DNA of 64,000 bases from Ooceraea biroi. Lineage: Eukaryota; Arthropoda; Insecta; Hymenoptera; Formicidae. The notes under the pieces were generated by a model. The model was not told the origin of the DNA. It saw only the letters and a list, made by a program, of their open reading frames with translations, and did not search any database. A program made the position numbers and the translations under genes. The DNA lies in assembly GCF_003672135.1 (NCBI RefSeq), contig NC_039514.1, positions 1,860,001-1,924,000 of the forward strand, in the 5' to 3' direction. Positions 44,721-58,740 of this stretch are shown here, one piece after another; the stretch's first letter is position 1, and every line of letters starts with the position of its first letter.

Positions 44721-47700
44721 GGAGAAAAAAAGAGAGGAACGTAACGAAGAACTATCTCATCCTTAGAGCTTCGAACGACTTGTGAAAACAGGTCTGATCG
44801 TTTCACGGGGAGCAGGAGGAGGAGGAACCTCGGAAGAACGAGAAGAAATAACGGTAGTCGATATTACGAGCGGCGCCGCGCCTATATTCCGCCGCAGTTT
44901 GTCGTTCGTGTTCCTGTCCCGTGGAGAAAGCCGACGTTGCACGCGGTGTCGCTTATATATTGCGTCCCTTGCGTGTTAAGCGCGAAAAAGACAGAAAAGA
45001 AGATACAGAAGCGAGATGAAGGATGCGAGTGGGCTGCGGCGTATTATTACTCTGCGACCGATGCTGCATACCGATATACATACTTCTAAGATGGCGCATG
45101 TGAGAATGTTCGGCAATGTCGCACACGGTCGCACACAGCAAATTCTCGATCGCGATGAGTCCACATCGGATGAAAAACGACGGCACGTCCGACGACCGAG
45201 AGCCCTTGAAAACCAGCTGCAGTCATAACCGCTTTACAACGCAGTTGCAAAGTTATCGTCCGAAGGGTGCAGGGACAGGGTAAGCAATCGTGCTGGAATG
45301 ACTTTTCGTGCCTTGTGTAGATTTTAACGTATATCCGTCTCGAATGCTTTTATGGCAATTGTATTTTTGTACAGCTCTGCATGATGAAGGAAGTTTCTCT
45401 CCTGGACAATATTCACGAACATCCGAAGGGAACAAGAAAGCCAGGGACATGAGGCTGTCTTAGGTCGGCAGAAGAGAGAAAAGGTCCAAGGCTCAAGTAA
45501 GAACGGAGGCTCGGGCGTGCGTGCCAATGGCGTAATATCACCTCGAAACGATTGTCGGAGTCGGACGACTATTGTGCGTCGGTTCACGCGCGTGAAAACG
45601 TGTACACATGTCTCGTATTTTTTTCTCGAATTCTTTTACGACGAAAAGCGACTTTTTAGGAACACGGATAACGTTGCTGAAAATCGCTTGACAATGACGG
45701 TTCTTTTCACGTCGCAGGAATTACCTATAACCTTATGCAAAAAAACGCATAAGCATGAAGTCAATTGTTTGTTAATCGTTACCGTGAATCGATGTTGATG
45801 AATTAAGCAACATGTGACGGGTGTAAAGAGGTATAAAAAAAACGCGGCGTTAAAAGCGCGCGAGAACACGTGAATGTTTTGCAAGGTGCGGCTGTGCTGG
45901 TGCAAGAGTTACGCCACTGGATGCGTGCAACTGCAGCCTCCCGTCGCGGTGTTCACACCGAGGCCTGCCTTTTTCTAGGGCTCCCTTCTCTCCATATAGC
46001 CGACGATTTCACCACGCTCAGCTGGGCATGGTTCTCCTTCGTGAAGTGTGTGCATACGTATATGTGAATGTGTGTTTGCGCGCTCTTCTACGTAACACAC
46101 GCATATATGCCAGGCGAAGACGTGCTAGAACAACGATTTCACGATGTTTACGCAAAAGCGACGTCGCCGCGTGTTTCTTCCATTTCTTTCACTCGCGACG
46201 CGTTGGTACCGCCTCAAAGAGTTACGCGATCGCTTCCCAGCCAATGAACACGACGCGAACCGAATTTCCATCGTGAGAGACAATGTGATCGACGTAAACA
46301 GGAAGTAAGAAAAAACGGAGTTCGTACTCAACTCTTTGCGATATTCAACGCTTTACCGCCTAACGAGAGCATTCGTGTGGCAGACATCGATCTTCCAAAA
46401 AGCTATTGTAAATCTCTACAAGCTACAGAGATAATAAACACATCAAGATTAATCATGTAAACACAACTTTTATTTTAAATGCGTAAAGTATAATCCAAAT
46501 AAGGAACAATTTTCTAAATTTTGTATATTCGGGAAGGACTTCTCTCTGAGAAGGATTAAAATTTATCGATATTTGGAAACAACCGAGAATCACGCGGTAA
46601 AGGATATTGGAGAGCGAATAAATCATAAAATATAAAAAAAAGACAAACGAATTATTGTTAATTAAGGAGCTTAAATGAACAGGATAAGGCAATTGCGTGA
46701 CGCGATAAGAAAAGGCAGAAACGTGGTATTCCCCCCGTAAGGAAACTTAAAAAAAACACACGATGTATCATCTTCGGTGTCTCTCTGCCCGCGTATTCCT
46801 AACGCGTACGAAATCATTTCGCAATTATCTCGTCGACTCTCCGGCCAGACAAAAGAAAGAAAACACGCGTGGTAGAGAATTACAGCATGGACTTGTTTCT
46901 GGGGAGAGGTCCGAATGATGATATCAGCGGAGAAACGAGTTCTCGTTAGGGGTAAACTACGTCGTAACGCGCGTGCATGCACGATATCAACTTGGGCGAG
47001 AGAAACTGCTTTATCCCGAGCGAAATCACGAGGAAGCCGATCGGAGAGAAGTTTTCTATTTGTGAGAGAAAAATAATTGATGAGAAAATAATTACGCCTG
47101 CGCGTGCATCCCGCCGTTTTTATATTAACATTCTTGTTGTAAGACGTGTTATGTATAGTATCGCTTATTATCTATTATACATCTATTATACGATATTTAA
47201 TTCATAGCGCATAGAAATTATTTGTTCATGAGTGTGCTGGACGGGAATCGGGTTCAAGTGTGGAGCAGCTTCGAGAGGCGTTCCCGCGTGGTTTACCGCA
47301 CATCATGTCGCGCAACAATGTTGCATGCTGTGAGCTATCTTCTTTAACATTCCGCAACATATCGGTGCACGAGTTGCAGTAAATTTAAGGTGTAATCTTA
47401 CGTGCAACATGAGATGCGTACGCTAAATATAAAAGTAATTAATGATACGACGCTTTTGTGACGCTTCAATTACGTTGTTGAGTTCCGAAATACGGAATTA
47501 CAAAACTTGGAGCGCCAGAAGTTTGGAATAATACTGGCTCGCCCATTTCTTGCGTAATCGTGAAAGTTAATGATGGACGCCGAAAAGGACCCCGGCGCAG
47601 AAAACAAAGAGATCTCCTAAAAAGCGGTTACATCTCAAACGTGGCTAACCTTGCCTTCTAAGAAGCATTTTCTTACGATTTACGATTTGGGTGATCCAGC

Positions 47701-50306
47701 TTTCGTCACGCTCGTGTGGAGCCTTGTCGGTGTCTCGAAAGTTCGTTAGCAGGAGGAAAGAGAACAGCGAATCGAGTGGATCGTGGCCCTAAGTCGAAAC
47801 GGTCCATAAATCGACTTGGCTCTCGTTCGGGGTCGCAGTGGGTGGCTTACCGGACGTAAATCTATGGGAGGCTTCTGTTTTAATGACGATCTATTCTCGT
47901 CGATGGCATTCGAACTCGCGTGCTGTTTTGTCAGTCAACAGGAAGTAATAGAATTTTATTTTCCTACGTGCGGGCTTCCTCCGGCATACGCATGCCGCCA
48001 ACTATGGATATGTTATGTCCGCGGAATAAAACACAGAAAAGGAAAACACGGTATTAAGCGGCGTTTGTAATGGACAAAATGATTCTCCTGGTTTTAATAG
48101 AACGATTTTAATAGCTTTATTATTCAAATATTTCAGCGTCAATCAAACTGATTTTACTCTTTAACTGGTCGTCATAATTGCATTAAATGTAAAATTGCAA
48201 TAACACACTCGCCGTATGAAATGCGACAAGCTTCTCTCGTTTTTTCTCTTCAACATGCTGTACACGTTATATCTCTTTGAAGCACAGGATTTTACAAAAA
48301 AATTCCTAGCTGCACAGGAATTTTATAAAATGTGACAAAATAGTTTTAATTATTTGAAATAAAAAATTACGCAAAATAATAAAAACAAAAATAATTGACG
48401 TCTGTCATCTGTTGAGAGTCTCTAACTATAGTCTCTAACTATAAAGTGGGACAGAATGTAAACCTTTATGCTTCTAGTAATTTCACGATTTAAAGGTGAT
48501 ATGAATAACGTCCTACCATGTACGTTCAAGCACTAAAAAAGTGGGACATTTTTCATACCACCATGCTTCAAAGAGATATTAGTGAACGTTGTATTAGTAA
48601 AATCCTTTGAATACATTGTATAAATGCCATTCGTTGGGCGGTCTTGAAACGTTTTTATGAAATTCCGTGCACGTGATAAAATGCAAAAGAAACTCGCGCT
48701 GCGCCGCGCCGTTGCGCATTACGAGTTTCGGCTTTAATTCGTTGCACTGCCAGTATTTGCACACGCAGTTCGTGCCGCGCGTGATTGTGGATTCGATGCG
48801 CGCGACCTTGCGATAACGGTGCCGACGGCGCGTCAGAAACGTCAGGAAACTGCAGTTTCTCCGGCGTATGCATTGTTCCGTTTTCCGCGGTAGGCAGATG
48901 CCACGGGGTGCATCGATTGACTGAACGCCTGGACGACCATATGGTGGGAAAGACAGCGCTCGCGGAGTATCATGTACAATTTCTCACACACCACATACAT
49001 ATACACGCGCACACGCTAAAATTCAAATCAGGATAATAACATAGAAAGTCGGAATAAGAATAGAAGATATGAAATTACGTGGCAACTGATTTTCAACGGA
49101 ACTCTCATGTGACATGCACATGGTGGAGAAAGAATTTCCTTCGTTTCGTGCTGTAACGAATTTCATTATTGGCAATGCCATTTTCGGTTTCAACTGGCGG
49201 ATTCGAGGGAAAAGTCGCGGTTTCTCGGATAGAAAGCATATTTCCCCGTACTGCGCTCGATCGGCCGTGCGCATTCCTGTAATTGAATTTCGCCGTGCAC
49301 GATGAATTTCTGCAACGGCGCGACGCGCGACATCCGGCCCCAGAGATTTTCAATTCGCGGAATTCGCCGCGGTGCTGACGTGAAAGTTCACCGTGGAGTT
49401 CGGCACGTTGACAGTTCGTCGACCCCGATCAAACGAAACCGGCCATGTGGGTTTTGTCGCACGTGCCCGTGCATACGCGGGTGTGCGTTCAAATGTGCCT
49501 AAAAATTTAAACACGACAGAGAGAAATATACAGAAGCAGACTTGAGGGAGAGCGTGGATGGAGCTTGAAGCATCGGACAGCCGTGATATTTCTACCGCCG
49601 CTAGTACAAGATTTATACAACGATTGGCTTGTACATTACTGCGGATTAACTGCGGATGATACCCCATGCCACTATATTTACTTAATGCCACTCACGATCA
49701 AATAAACCATACGTTTTCCACATCTTTCCATGTATATATATTAATTATATATATTAAAATTAATATATAGTAATATATTAATTACTGCGCAGCGATGTTA
49801 ATTACACGCTTCTGCTTTTTCTGCAAGGGACGAGAAAGAGGCGTTTCTGTTCCGCCGGACAGATGAGCAAGACGCGGGAAGCTTTCTCCGTTCTGGACGA
49901 TCCGTTTCGACTCGCGCGACTTGGATATTGGCGCAATTCGTGCTGATGCTCTCGAAACGCTGACCGCGTTTATGGACGTCATTGCGTTTTACGACAGTAC
50001 CTTACGCGTGACGCACGCGGAGTTGCACGCGAAGGTGCACGCGCAGGTTTACATCCTCGTGAACGTCGTAGAAGCGGTATTTTACGACAAGACGAATGAG
50101 GTAACGTCCGGAGCGACATGGAGCATTTCTGAACACCCGATATGAGAAAAAAGATATTTTACACGAAGATCGTGCAAAGATATTTTATGTAAGGAGTAAT
50201 TTCCGTTGCCCAGAAAATTGATATTCAGTCAATGTATTATAAATAAACATTTTACTAATAAGTGGTTTTATGATTCATCGAGTGAATTAATGGCACTCGC
50301 AACTTC
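44721..50306. other. Non-coding sequence, no gene recognised
   Basis: Alternates between AT-rich and moderately GC-rich stretches. Short open frames have no recognisable product. Contains a 16-bp inverted repeat pair (48269-48284 and 48564-48579) and an AT palindrome near 49730-49785. Confidence 0.4.
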
Positions 50307-50686
50307 AGCAGAAACGAATAATCGAAACACTGAATTCGGACGGTGCACGATCGCCAACATTAACAGTTACTGCTGAACTTTATCGACATTACGTGCATCG
50401 ATTTCATCACGATGGATTTCAAAAGGAAAGTTAATCTGGTTGATACGCAATATAACTTTATACAAGTAGAGTGAAAGATATATTTGAAAGTGCAGAAACG
50501 AATAATCGAAACGCTGAATTCGGACGGTGCACTCGCCAACATTATAACAGTTATTGTTGAACTTTATCGACGTGATGTGCATCGATTTCATCACGATGGA
50601 TTTCAAAGGGAAAGTTAATCTGGTTGATGTATAACTTATATACGCAATATAACTTTATACAAGAGTGAAAGATATACTTGAAAGTG
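50307..50686. repeat. Tandem duplication, about 185-bp unit, two copies
   Basis: Copy 1 runs 50307-50491 and copy 2 runs 50492-50686. Both begin GCAGAAACGAATAATCGAAA and end GAAAGATATA(T/C)TTGAAAGT. Copy 2 has a small insertion (around ATGTATAACTTATA) and scattered substitutions, so the duplication is not brand new. No coding sequence is evident. Confidence 0.9.
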
Positions 50687-53300
50687 TAACATAAAAACTA
50701 CAACTACTTCAATTATGCAAAGATTAATTTTTAAGTGCTGTATAACTCGAAAAAATTGTTTGTCCTGAAGTTGTGCGCGTGTATAGCCGTCAAAGTCGGT
50801 TCTGCGAGTTGTAGCCGTCAGTGTCAGCAACTCATAGCTATGCAAGAGCGTACAGAACTATGATTACGAACATCAGTAGTACAGCGCGTAGTTCTTCTTT
50901 ATTTCTCACGGTATTTCTTAGAATCTCTTATTTATGATTGATCAAAAACCTATGATTAAACCAAAAAAATTGAACTAAAATACTTTTATGTGTTTCGCCG
51001 CACTAAACAAAAGTTTCGCATCGGGTTCATTTCATTCACATGACCCATTGATGAGCAAAATGCGCTGTGCTAAGTGACCGTTAGACAAACATCAAAGTTC
51101 ATGCTTAGTGAGCGAGCATTGCGAAGTCGAAGCCCCTTGACCCGCCTAAGCGTGCAAGACGAATCACCGGAGTTCCTCACTCTGCAGACTACGCATATGT
51201 CACCTCTGCCTATGTAGTCGCTGGCCTCATAGGTGGATGATTGAGGCGAGAAGAGGGAGGGACGCGGGGACAGATTACGTAACGTCGAAGACGCCGGCCA
51301 ATGCGACGAGTACCAAGAAGAAGCCCCGCTTCTTCCTTGGCTTGAACAACCGTTGGCATCCGAGGTACCATATCCTCAGAACGGAAAGGTTACTCTCCTG
51401 TCTGCTCGCACGCTCCGCACCCACTACTACCGCTTTATCCGCCGCTCTGGTGGCTACCACTCTTCACGTACCACGTTCTCAGATTATCCGCGATAAGGTA
51501 CCGTTTCCTCGCTCTCTCGTTGAGCACCGATCACCATAAATTTTTCTCGCGACGCCGGGAGCCCACGCGGAATTAAACGTAGGACGAGCACGACCGTGAT
51601 CGAAGTCACACGGATCTGTTTTCGTTAAGTGAATCACTCTTCTTAAAACAATCAATCGTCTATGAATCTCAAAATGAGTCTTCATTGTAAATATATCGTT
51701 TATTTTGTACACGTTTATGCAAGACTATTTTAGGGCAAATAACTAATATAGTAATAAAATGAGTATGTTTTCATGTAGTTAGATTAATCATTAATGTATA
51801 ATCAAAGTTTTACTATTTTGAGGAAAGCGAACATTTTGTGGAGTAACGCGTTTTTGGAACTCACTAATCCAGATAATTTCTTTGAGCACAAACGTCAATT
51901 TTAACGGGATTAAGAGGCGTATAACAAGTTAATCAGATGCGCCGCGATGAAATGCATGAATGGTGTGTAGGTACTAATCGACTATTTTGAATACGCTTCT
52001 CTCTTCAATGCGAAACGTTCCAATACGTATGTCACGATGCGTGAATCCTTTCCGTTTCAATTTTTTTTGACAAAAGCCAATTTGCCGACGGGACACAATG
52101 GTATCTGCTTCCATGGAATGCCATACAAATCATAGAAGCTTACGACACAATGCAACGCCATGGTGTGGCATCCCCATTTTTCGTAGCGAACAAAACTTTC
52201 TGCAGCTGTCTACTGAACGAGACGTTTAATTTCCAAGACTGTACATCTTACTCGTAAAAACTAATAATTATAAATAATAATAAATTTGTTTATACCTCGA
52301 TATTTGTAAATCTAAAAACTTACGAATGAAGAATTTTTAATATATAAAATTTTTATTTTTTGTTTGTAATCGTGAATTTAAATAAGCAATAGAAAACGTA
52401 GTTACATGATGTAATATGTAAACTTCCCCTGATATTTGAGATTCTGATACTAAAATTCACTGATTTACCTCAAAAATGCGATCGAGTTGGATTTTGGAGT
52501 CGCTGAATTATTAAAATTCTTACCAGCACGTAAAAAGAGTGACAGAATTGGAGTTTAACCAGGTCATTAGCTAATAGGGGTCGAATAAGATATCCATTAT
52601 TGAAATATTTGCAAGGAGAAGAGAGATTGTACATGTACAACAAGAGAAAGAAGTTACAAAATTGCCAAACAAACGTCAAGAAATAAAATATTCCGACATC
52701 GCCGATACCTTTGGATTGTAATCCAATATTCCCCGTGACTATGTCATCGATCCGGACCTCAAAACCTAGATTTCAAAATAATTTTACCGAACTCAATTAA
52801 TGCATCCTAAGATTAGCGTATTGTTTCTCTCACTCTCCTTCTCTTTCTCTTTCTCTCATGTTATCTCTCATTTTCTTTTTTTTACGCTATTTGTTTCGCC
52901 GTTCTTCTGTACCCGATTAAATCAAGTGACCAAACGATCTTGGAGTTATCTCCAAGAAAATCAGAGTTATTGTATTATATTTTGAGAATTATAATTTCAA
53001 TCATATAAGAATTATATGGTTAATTTAATTAGATGTTTAAAAGTTCCTGGCATTTCCAATGCAGTTGTATCTCCCCCATCTACAGAGTTTTCTAACGATA
53101 CATTAAATTTTCGTTTCACTTTTTCGTCATACACTGCAATAATATCTTATCTCCTCACTCTATTACGTATTGCGTCTTGCTGTACAATCGGTCGATCGAA
53201 CGATCTTATCGTAAATAACGCGAAGAATATATTCTTATCTCACGAGCATCATCGGGTGTCGTAAAATTTTGATCGCCTCTGTACATAGCGTGTAATAATA
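50687..53300. other. Non-coding sequence, no gene recognised
   Basis: Mostly AT-rich. A GC-richer patch at 51110-51600 has an open frame of 100 codons without any recognisable domain. Nothing else is supported. Confidence 0.4.
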
Positions 53301-56080
53301 GTCCACCGATGGCCATGTGTACGTGTGTGATTTGACAATAGAATCGAACGGCACCGTCGTTTCCGCGCGAGCATGTACGTCCGTTAATGTGCGCGACACG
53401 GTAATACGCCCACTCGGTACAGTCCCACGGCAAAATGCCGCACGGCGAGCGGCGGTGTATATCGGAAAATGTTTTCCACATAGTTCCGTCGGCGGTGAGA
53501 CTGGGTCACACGTATGCAGCTCTCGTTGGTGTGTGCACGCGTATCCACGACCGGCTGGCGCGTTCACGGTGTACTCCCAGGTATTTATTTATCGCCGGCC
53601 ATATCTGCCCTTGCGAACTTCACGGGCAAACACGGAGGTAACCGCGGACGGCGATGCATAAAAATGCGGAGCGGCGTTGGTCTGGATGACGCTGGATCGC
53701 TCTCGCAATCCGTCTTTGGGGCAGGTGCACACACGCGCGTACGTATAACATTTGTTCGTTTGTGCTTGTCGCGTTGACCGCTGCTCAGTGAGGGTGGTAC
53801 ATGCGCGCAGTATCGATGGCACTTTTTTCAACTATCCTAGCGACGACGCAATTTGCGACTTGCGCGATGCGCTTACGATCGATCGCATTTTCCAAGCGCG
53901 ACCCTCGACGCCCGTTCGCTCGCGGTCTGCGCCTCTGATAATCCGACTTCGCCGTAATCACACGGCAGTTATCTTCTGCGACGGTTCCAAATGTCGACCA
54001 ACCGGTTCGATTGACTGCGATGCTAACAAAAATACGTTACCGGGAGAGATTGTAATCTCGCGATAGCCCGTGCAATGATTAAAGCAGCGCGTTGCCCCTT
54101 CTGTTTATTTGTAAATCGTTGCAACGCTTTTCCGGAATGAAGCGGTGTTAAGTCGACCGACGTGCTTGCACATCGAAAAACGCGATAATGTTGTTGTGGA
54201 AACATTATGCAGAGAAAATATCGTAGATCCCCGCCGATTTTTCATTCCCTGCAACATGCGAACTCACGAAATGATCAATTGCTGGTGTCTGTTTTCGTTT
54301 CATCAAACTCGGAGATGACGGCGGGAAATTCCCGCGATCTCCCACCCCATCCCATTCGACCATAGTACCGGTATATGAACTCGAGCGAAGCGGGGGCCCC
54401 CCGGTCTCATCTCCGGACGACGCGCGCGTGCAAAACCGGAATCTCCCCCCCGCCCCCTTCGGGACCGGAGGGAGCGAACGAAACGCGCGCGTCGGCTGGC
54501 CAGCCGCCTCCCGCCGATATATTTCGATACGTAAATAAATACAAGGTCGACCGGCGAGCACATTTCTGGGATAGAAAGGGATCGGGAACTCTACCCGCGC
54601 ATAATTGGTACGGAGAAGCTATTGACCGCAGCATAGCGCGTTCGTGCGATCACGCGTTGGCCGAAAGTTTCGCGACGCTAGGCGGCGACAGTGGCGGCGG
54701 CGTCGACGGAACGCGTGCGAGGCGTTCCAGGGTTCACACTCGGCAACGTCGCCATATATCGACCCAGCTGTCGCTGTGGGGAAAAGGACTGGGGCACCGG
54801 CCCCATGGTACCCACGAAATTCAACTCATTCGTTACCGTATCACGACTTCGCCGATCGTCCATAGTTTCTAAACGACGTTTTTGCGAGAAATATAGTGGA
54901 CGATAAATATTTCGTTTGTAACATGTTAGGCGAACTTCTAGTTCACGGTTCTTCGATTCTTCCCGTTATAACTTCTTTGACTTTGAAATATACACAACAA
55001 ATGGGTCTATATATGTGTACTAATCTTTAATTATATACAAGAAATGGATAAATGTTGACCGAGTTATTACTTATAAGGAATATAATTATTTATCAGAAAT
55101 AGTTCAAAAATGCGTGCATTCAAAGCTTTATTATATTTATTACTACTTTCTAATATTTTTTTCGGAATTCGTAAAATTGTAAAAGTGACGTTTTCTCAGC
55201 GATATCGGTACGTCGAGATTCTGCGTGATGACGACCGCGTGACGTCGAGATGCGGAATTTACATTTCTATTAAACGGCGGAACCACATTTTGCGACATTA
55301 ATTCTTAAAGTACAGATCTATAGCGCGATATCCACGCGTTCTATTTTGGTGGAAGTCGAGGTGAAATGGCCGAGAAACGATTCGCGACCCCAGCACCCAC
55401 TATCGCCACCCCATACGAGCCGACCAATCCCCCTGGCTAGGATGGTGCGGGGCAGGAGGGAGGGAGAAGAGGGGACGAACCCAACCCCAACTCGCGGAGT
55501 GACGAGTCACCCTGGGTGCTTGGCGCACGCGGGGATTCCCCACTGTGTCCATCTTGCTTCCGCCTCCCCCTCGCTCATTCTCTTTCATTCTCCCACCCTC
55601 CGCGAGATCGCAACCCTTCTTCTCTCCCATTTAAATCCTCTCATCCTCCGTACCCCTTTCCCGCGCTATCATGATCTCTCTTTCTCCCGGTTCCTCTTTC
55701 ACTCGGGAAATCTCCCCCTCGGCACATCCCTTCACCACCGTTGCCACCACCCCAGCATCACCAACACTACCCGACAGCGTTCTCCCTCCATCCCGATGGA
55801 ACCTCCAACCAGCACACGAGCGGTCTCCGGCGACGACCGGTAGACTGCTGGGCATTCCCCTCTCATCCTCGCTCTCTCTACGCGAATTCCCTATCTCTCT
55901 GTCTCCCTCTCGTCTTTTCTAGCTACATCGCACGACCGGTATATATGCCCTCGTCACTTTTTGCTCCCATCTCTGCCCTTTTCGTTCCTTGATCGGGTTC
56001 TCTCCCCTTCTTCCTTATTTCTTGTCCTCGCCCCTCGTTTCCCGCTCTCTGTCTCTCCTACTCAACGACGTATCCGATGG
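53300..56080. promoter_or_regulatory. GC/CpG-rich and pyrimidine-rich blocks, possible promoter region
   Basis: Two blocks stand out: 53300-54850 with frequent CpG and many CGCGCG words, and 55340-56080, which is C- and T-rich (CCCTCTCT type). Between them the sequence is AT-rich. Either could be a promoter or untranslated exon of spen or of a gene outside the window. No coding exon was found. Confidence 0.25.
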
Positions 56081-56379
56081 TGAGTAATGGATTGAATTCG
56101 GTACAAGTTTCATTCGGATAAAATTCTGATCTCGACTGTGCTTAGTTCAGCTCGCAAGGAGATGCGCCTACTTTCTTGGCACGAGCGTAGGTGGAGGTGA
56201 CGTCAAATGGACTAAGTAAATAAGCCAAGAGTTAGTCCGCCGCGACTACAGCCTCTTGTGCTCCTCGAGTTGTCTGATTAGCTCCTTTTCTACGCACAAT
56301 TGAACGAATCAGTTCAATTAACGCGCCGTCATCGACTCTTTTTCGGGTTTTTCTCACGTACTCTCGAAAGTTTTTGGAG

Positions 56380-56890
56380 TGAAAATCTGGCCCATTTTCA
56401 CTTTAATCATGGAGTTACTGACCAGTTCATTCCTATAGAGTAAATATTCACGCCAATAGAGTGAATTCATTCACTTTAAGATAAAAAGTGAAGAGTTTCA
56501 CTCTTATTTTTAAAGTGAAGTCGTTAGAGCTTCAAACTTTGCACTAACTTAGAGTGAAATCTTTCCCGTTTCTGTTCAGAAGGTTTTAGGATACCACATA
56601 GGCTGCGTTCAGAAGACGAAGCTGATCAATGAACGCTCAATAATTTTTCATTATGATTGGTTTCTGCAACGAATCTAAAGGCAAGAACTAATTATATTAA
56701 AAAATCACTGAGCGCTCACTGATTAGCTTTGCTTTGTGAAATATGACACTTTTTTTAGAGTTGAAGACTCATTTCAAGTAAGAGTGAATAACTTCACTTT
56801 TTCAAAAAGATGAAATTTCACTCATTTCGACTGGTATTTTCATTATTTCTTGAAGTGACATCTCACTCCAAAAGAGTGAGATTCTCCAAG
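56380..56890. repeat. Region dense in GAGTGAA/TTCACTC words, with a nested MITE
   Basis: The word GAGTGAA or its complement occurs repeatedly in both orientations, and the outer parts (TTTTTGGAGTGA at about 56370 and its complement CTCCAAAAG near 56866) are inverted. This suggests an old palindromic element interrupted by a smaller one at 56601-56747. Confidence 0.4.
56601..56747. mobile_element. Palindromic MITE-like element, GGCTGCGTTCAG type
   Basis: About 147 bp. The left arm begins GGCTGCGTTCAGA and includes AAGCTGATCAATGAACGCTCA; the right arm read in reverse has AAGCTAATCAGTGAGCGCTCA, an imperfect match. The right terminus is decayed. The layout and words match the element at 61906-62057, so both seem to be one family. 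Confidence 0.6.
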
Positions 56891-58740
56891 AAATTTATAG
56901 AGTAACTTCGCAATAAACAAATCCTCCAAAATATTCCAATTATTTGTCGTAGGAAGAGGGAAAAGAAGTGGCATTTCAAGACCCGGGAAGAGCACGCGGG
57001 ACGGCGTGCCAATGAAAACTCGCGTATTCAAAAATCGCGACGAGAATGCGAGGAACTGTTGGCTCTTGGCCAGATCGCTCTTCTCTGTCCCGCGAATCCT
57101 TCAACGGAAATTGACGCTGGTGTGGCAGAATTAATGCTCGTGCGGCAAGGAACTTTGACTGTGACCAGCACTGAAGTGACTCACTCGCTCGCTCTGACTC
57201 GCCAAGCTGATCGACCGATCGGGTACCTGGTACCCCGAGGCACGTCTGCCACTTTTATCGCCGGGGCATCGCGCGGCAATTTTCTTGGTGCACTATTGGT
57301 GTACACTGCCGCCAGCACCGCCATCGCGTACGTAGCAGACGAAAATTGCCGGTAATACTGGCTCTGCGTCTCGTTTGATCGCGAAGGAACACGAAATCGC
57401 CGCGAATGACCACTCGTTTAAGCAACAAAACCAAATCGACGCTACACACCCCCGAAATTCTTAAAGATCAAATGTCGAAGTTTGTTAAATTTTATTAGAT
57501 ATACATCATTTAATTCAATTTGAACAACATACCTCATCTTATGCACAGAAAAAATATACGAGCGCAAGATAAACAAGAATAACATCTCGGCTGAGATGTA
57601 AGAGGATACATTATTCAAACTTGCCAGGTAAAAATATTATTTTTAACGCAATATGCTATATGTAATAAGATGTTCTTTCTACACACGAGCCTGTTTTTCT
57701 CGTGGGAATTGCGTAAAATGACACAACGTTGATCTTGTATCTCGTATATATGTTTTACGCTCTGACTCAAATGCACTAGTATGAATTGCACGTCGTCTGC
57801 TTGCAACATTCTGACAATATGCTTGTTGTGAATTATAGGCAAAGTAAAATCTTAGTAGTGGTATTTTTAATAATCATGTTAATAATCCTTAAAAAATTAC
57901 ATTACATTTTCTTTACAAAACGGGCCTGCTAGTCAAGTGGCTGTAACGAATGAGCAATATAGCTTTCAGAAGGAAATATAAAGTCGTATCATAATCGAGA
58001 CCGTACCGTAATCGAGACGATATATGTTGTTTCTCATTCACTATTGGTCTGTTTATCTCTTTCTTCGTATAATAATGTAAAGCTTTGTCACAGCTAGAGT
58101 CCAGCTGTGAAATATTATTTTACTTGTATGTATCATAATCTTGTTTTATGTTTTCAAATATACCTATATTATTTCAGAATGAAGATAATAAAAGGATTCC
58201 ACTTGTATTGACACGTGAGATGCAAAATGATTCTTTTATATAATAATGTATAGTGTATAGTGTAAATATATATAGTATTATATTATGCATCGAATACGCG
58301 TTGAAACGTTTCGCTTCTGATTAAAAATTTCTTTATAATTTCTTTCCAACATCATTTGTCACTTCAACACTGAATGTAAATCGTGCAAAGACGAAACGAA
58401 GAATCAGAGAATTTTGTTTTGAGCGTGAACCAAGCCTAAATGTATAAAAAAAAAATTTTTTTAATTAAAACAAGAAATCTAAATAATAATAAAAATCAGA
58501 AAAACATTTATCAGTTATCCATGTGTTAAATAAACGAATTAACAACTTGACATGTAGAAAATAACTTTGTTTTATACGTCGTTACTTGGAACAAGACCGA
58601 CATCGTTATGTGACACGATGTTGTGGCGAGAAAAACACATGTACAGATTTAATATACTAATAAAGAATACTGGTTTAGTAAATTGGTCGTTCCGAGGTAT
58701 CGGATACGACGGCGACTCTTTCTCATGAAATATCATTCTC
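56891..58740. other. Non-coding sequence, no gene recognised
   Basis: A 98-codon open frame at 57059-57355 starts with a non-ATG codon (TTG), has no match I know and no flanking exon. The rest is AT-rich. Confidence 0.4.

Noticed and set aside
57059..57355. 98-codon hydrophobic frame
   Set aside because: It starts with a non-ATG codon, matches no family I know, and has no partner exon. It is recorded only as an open frame.
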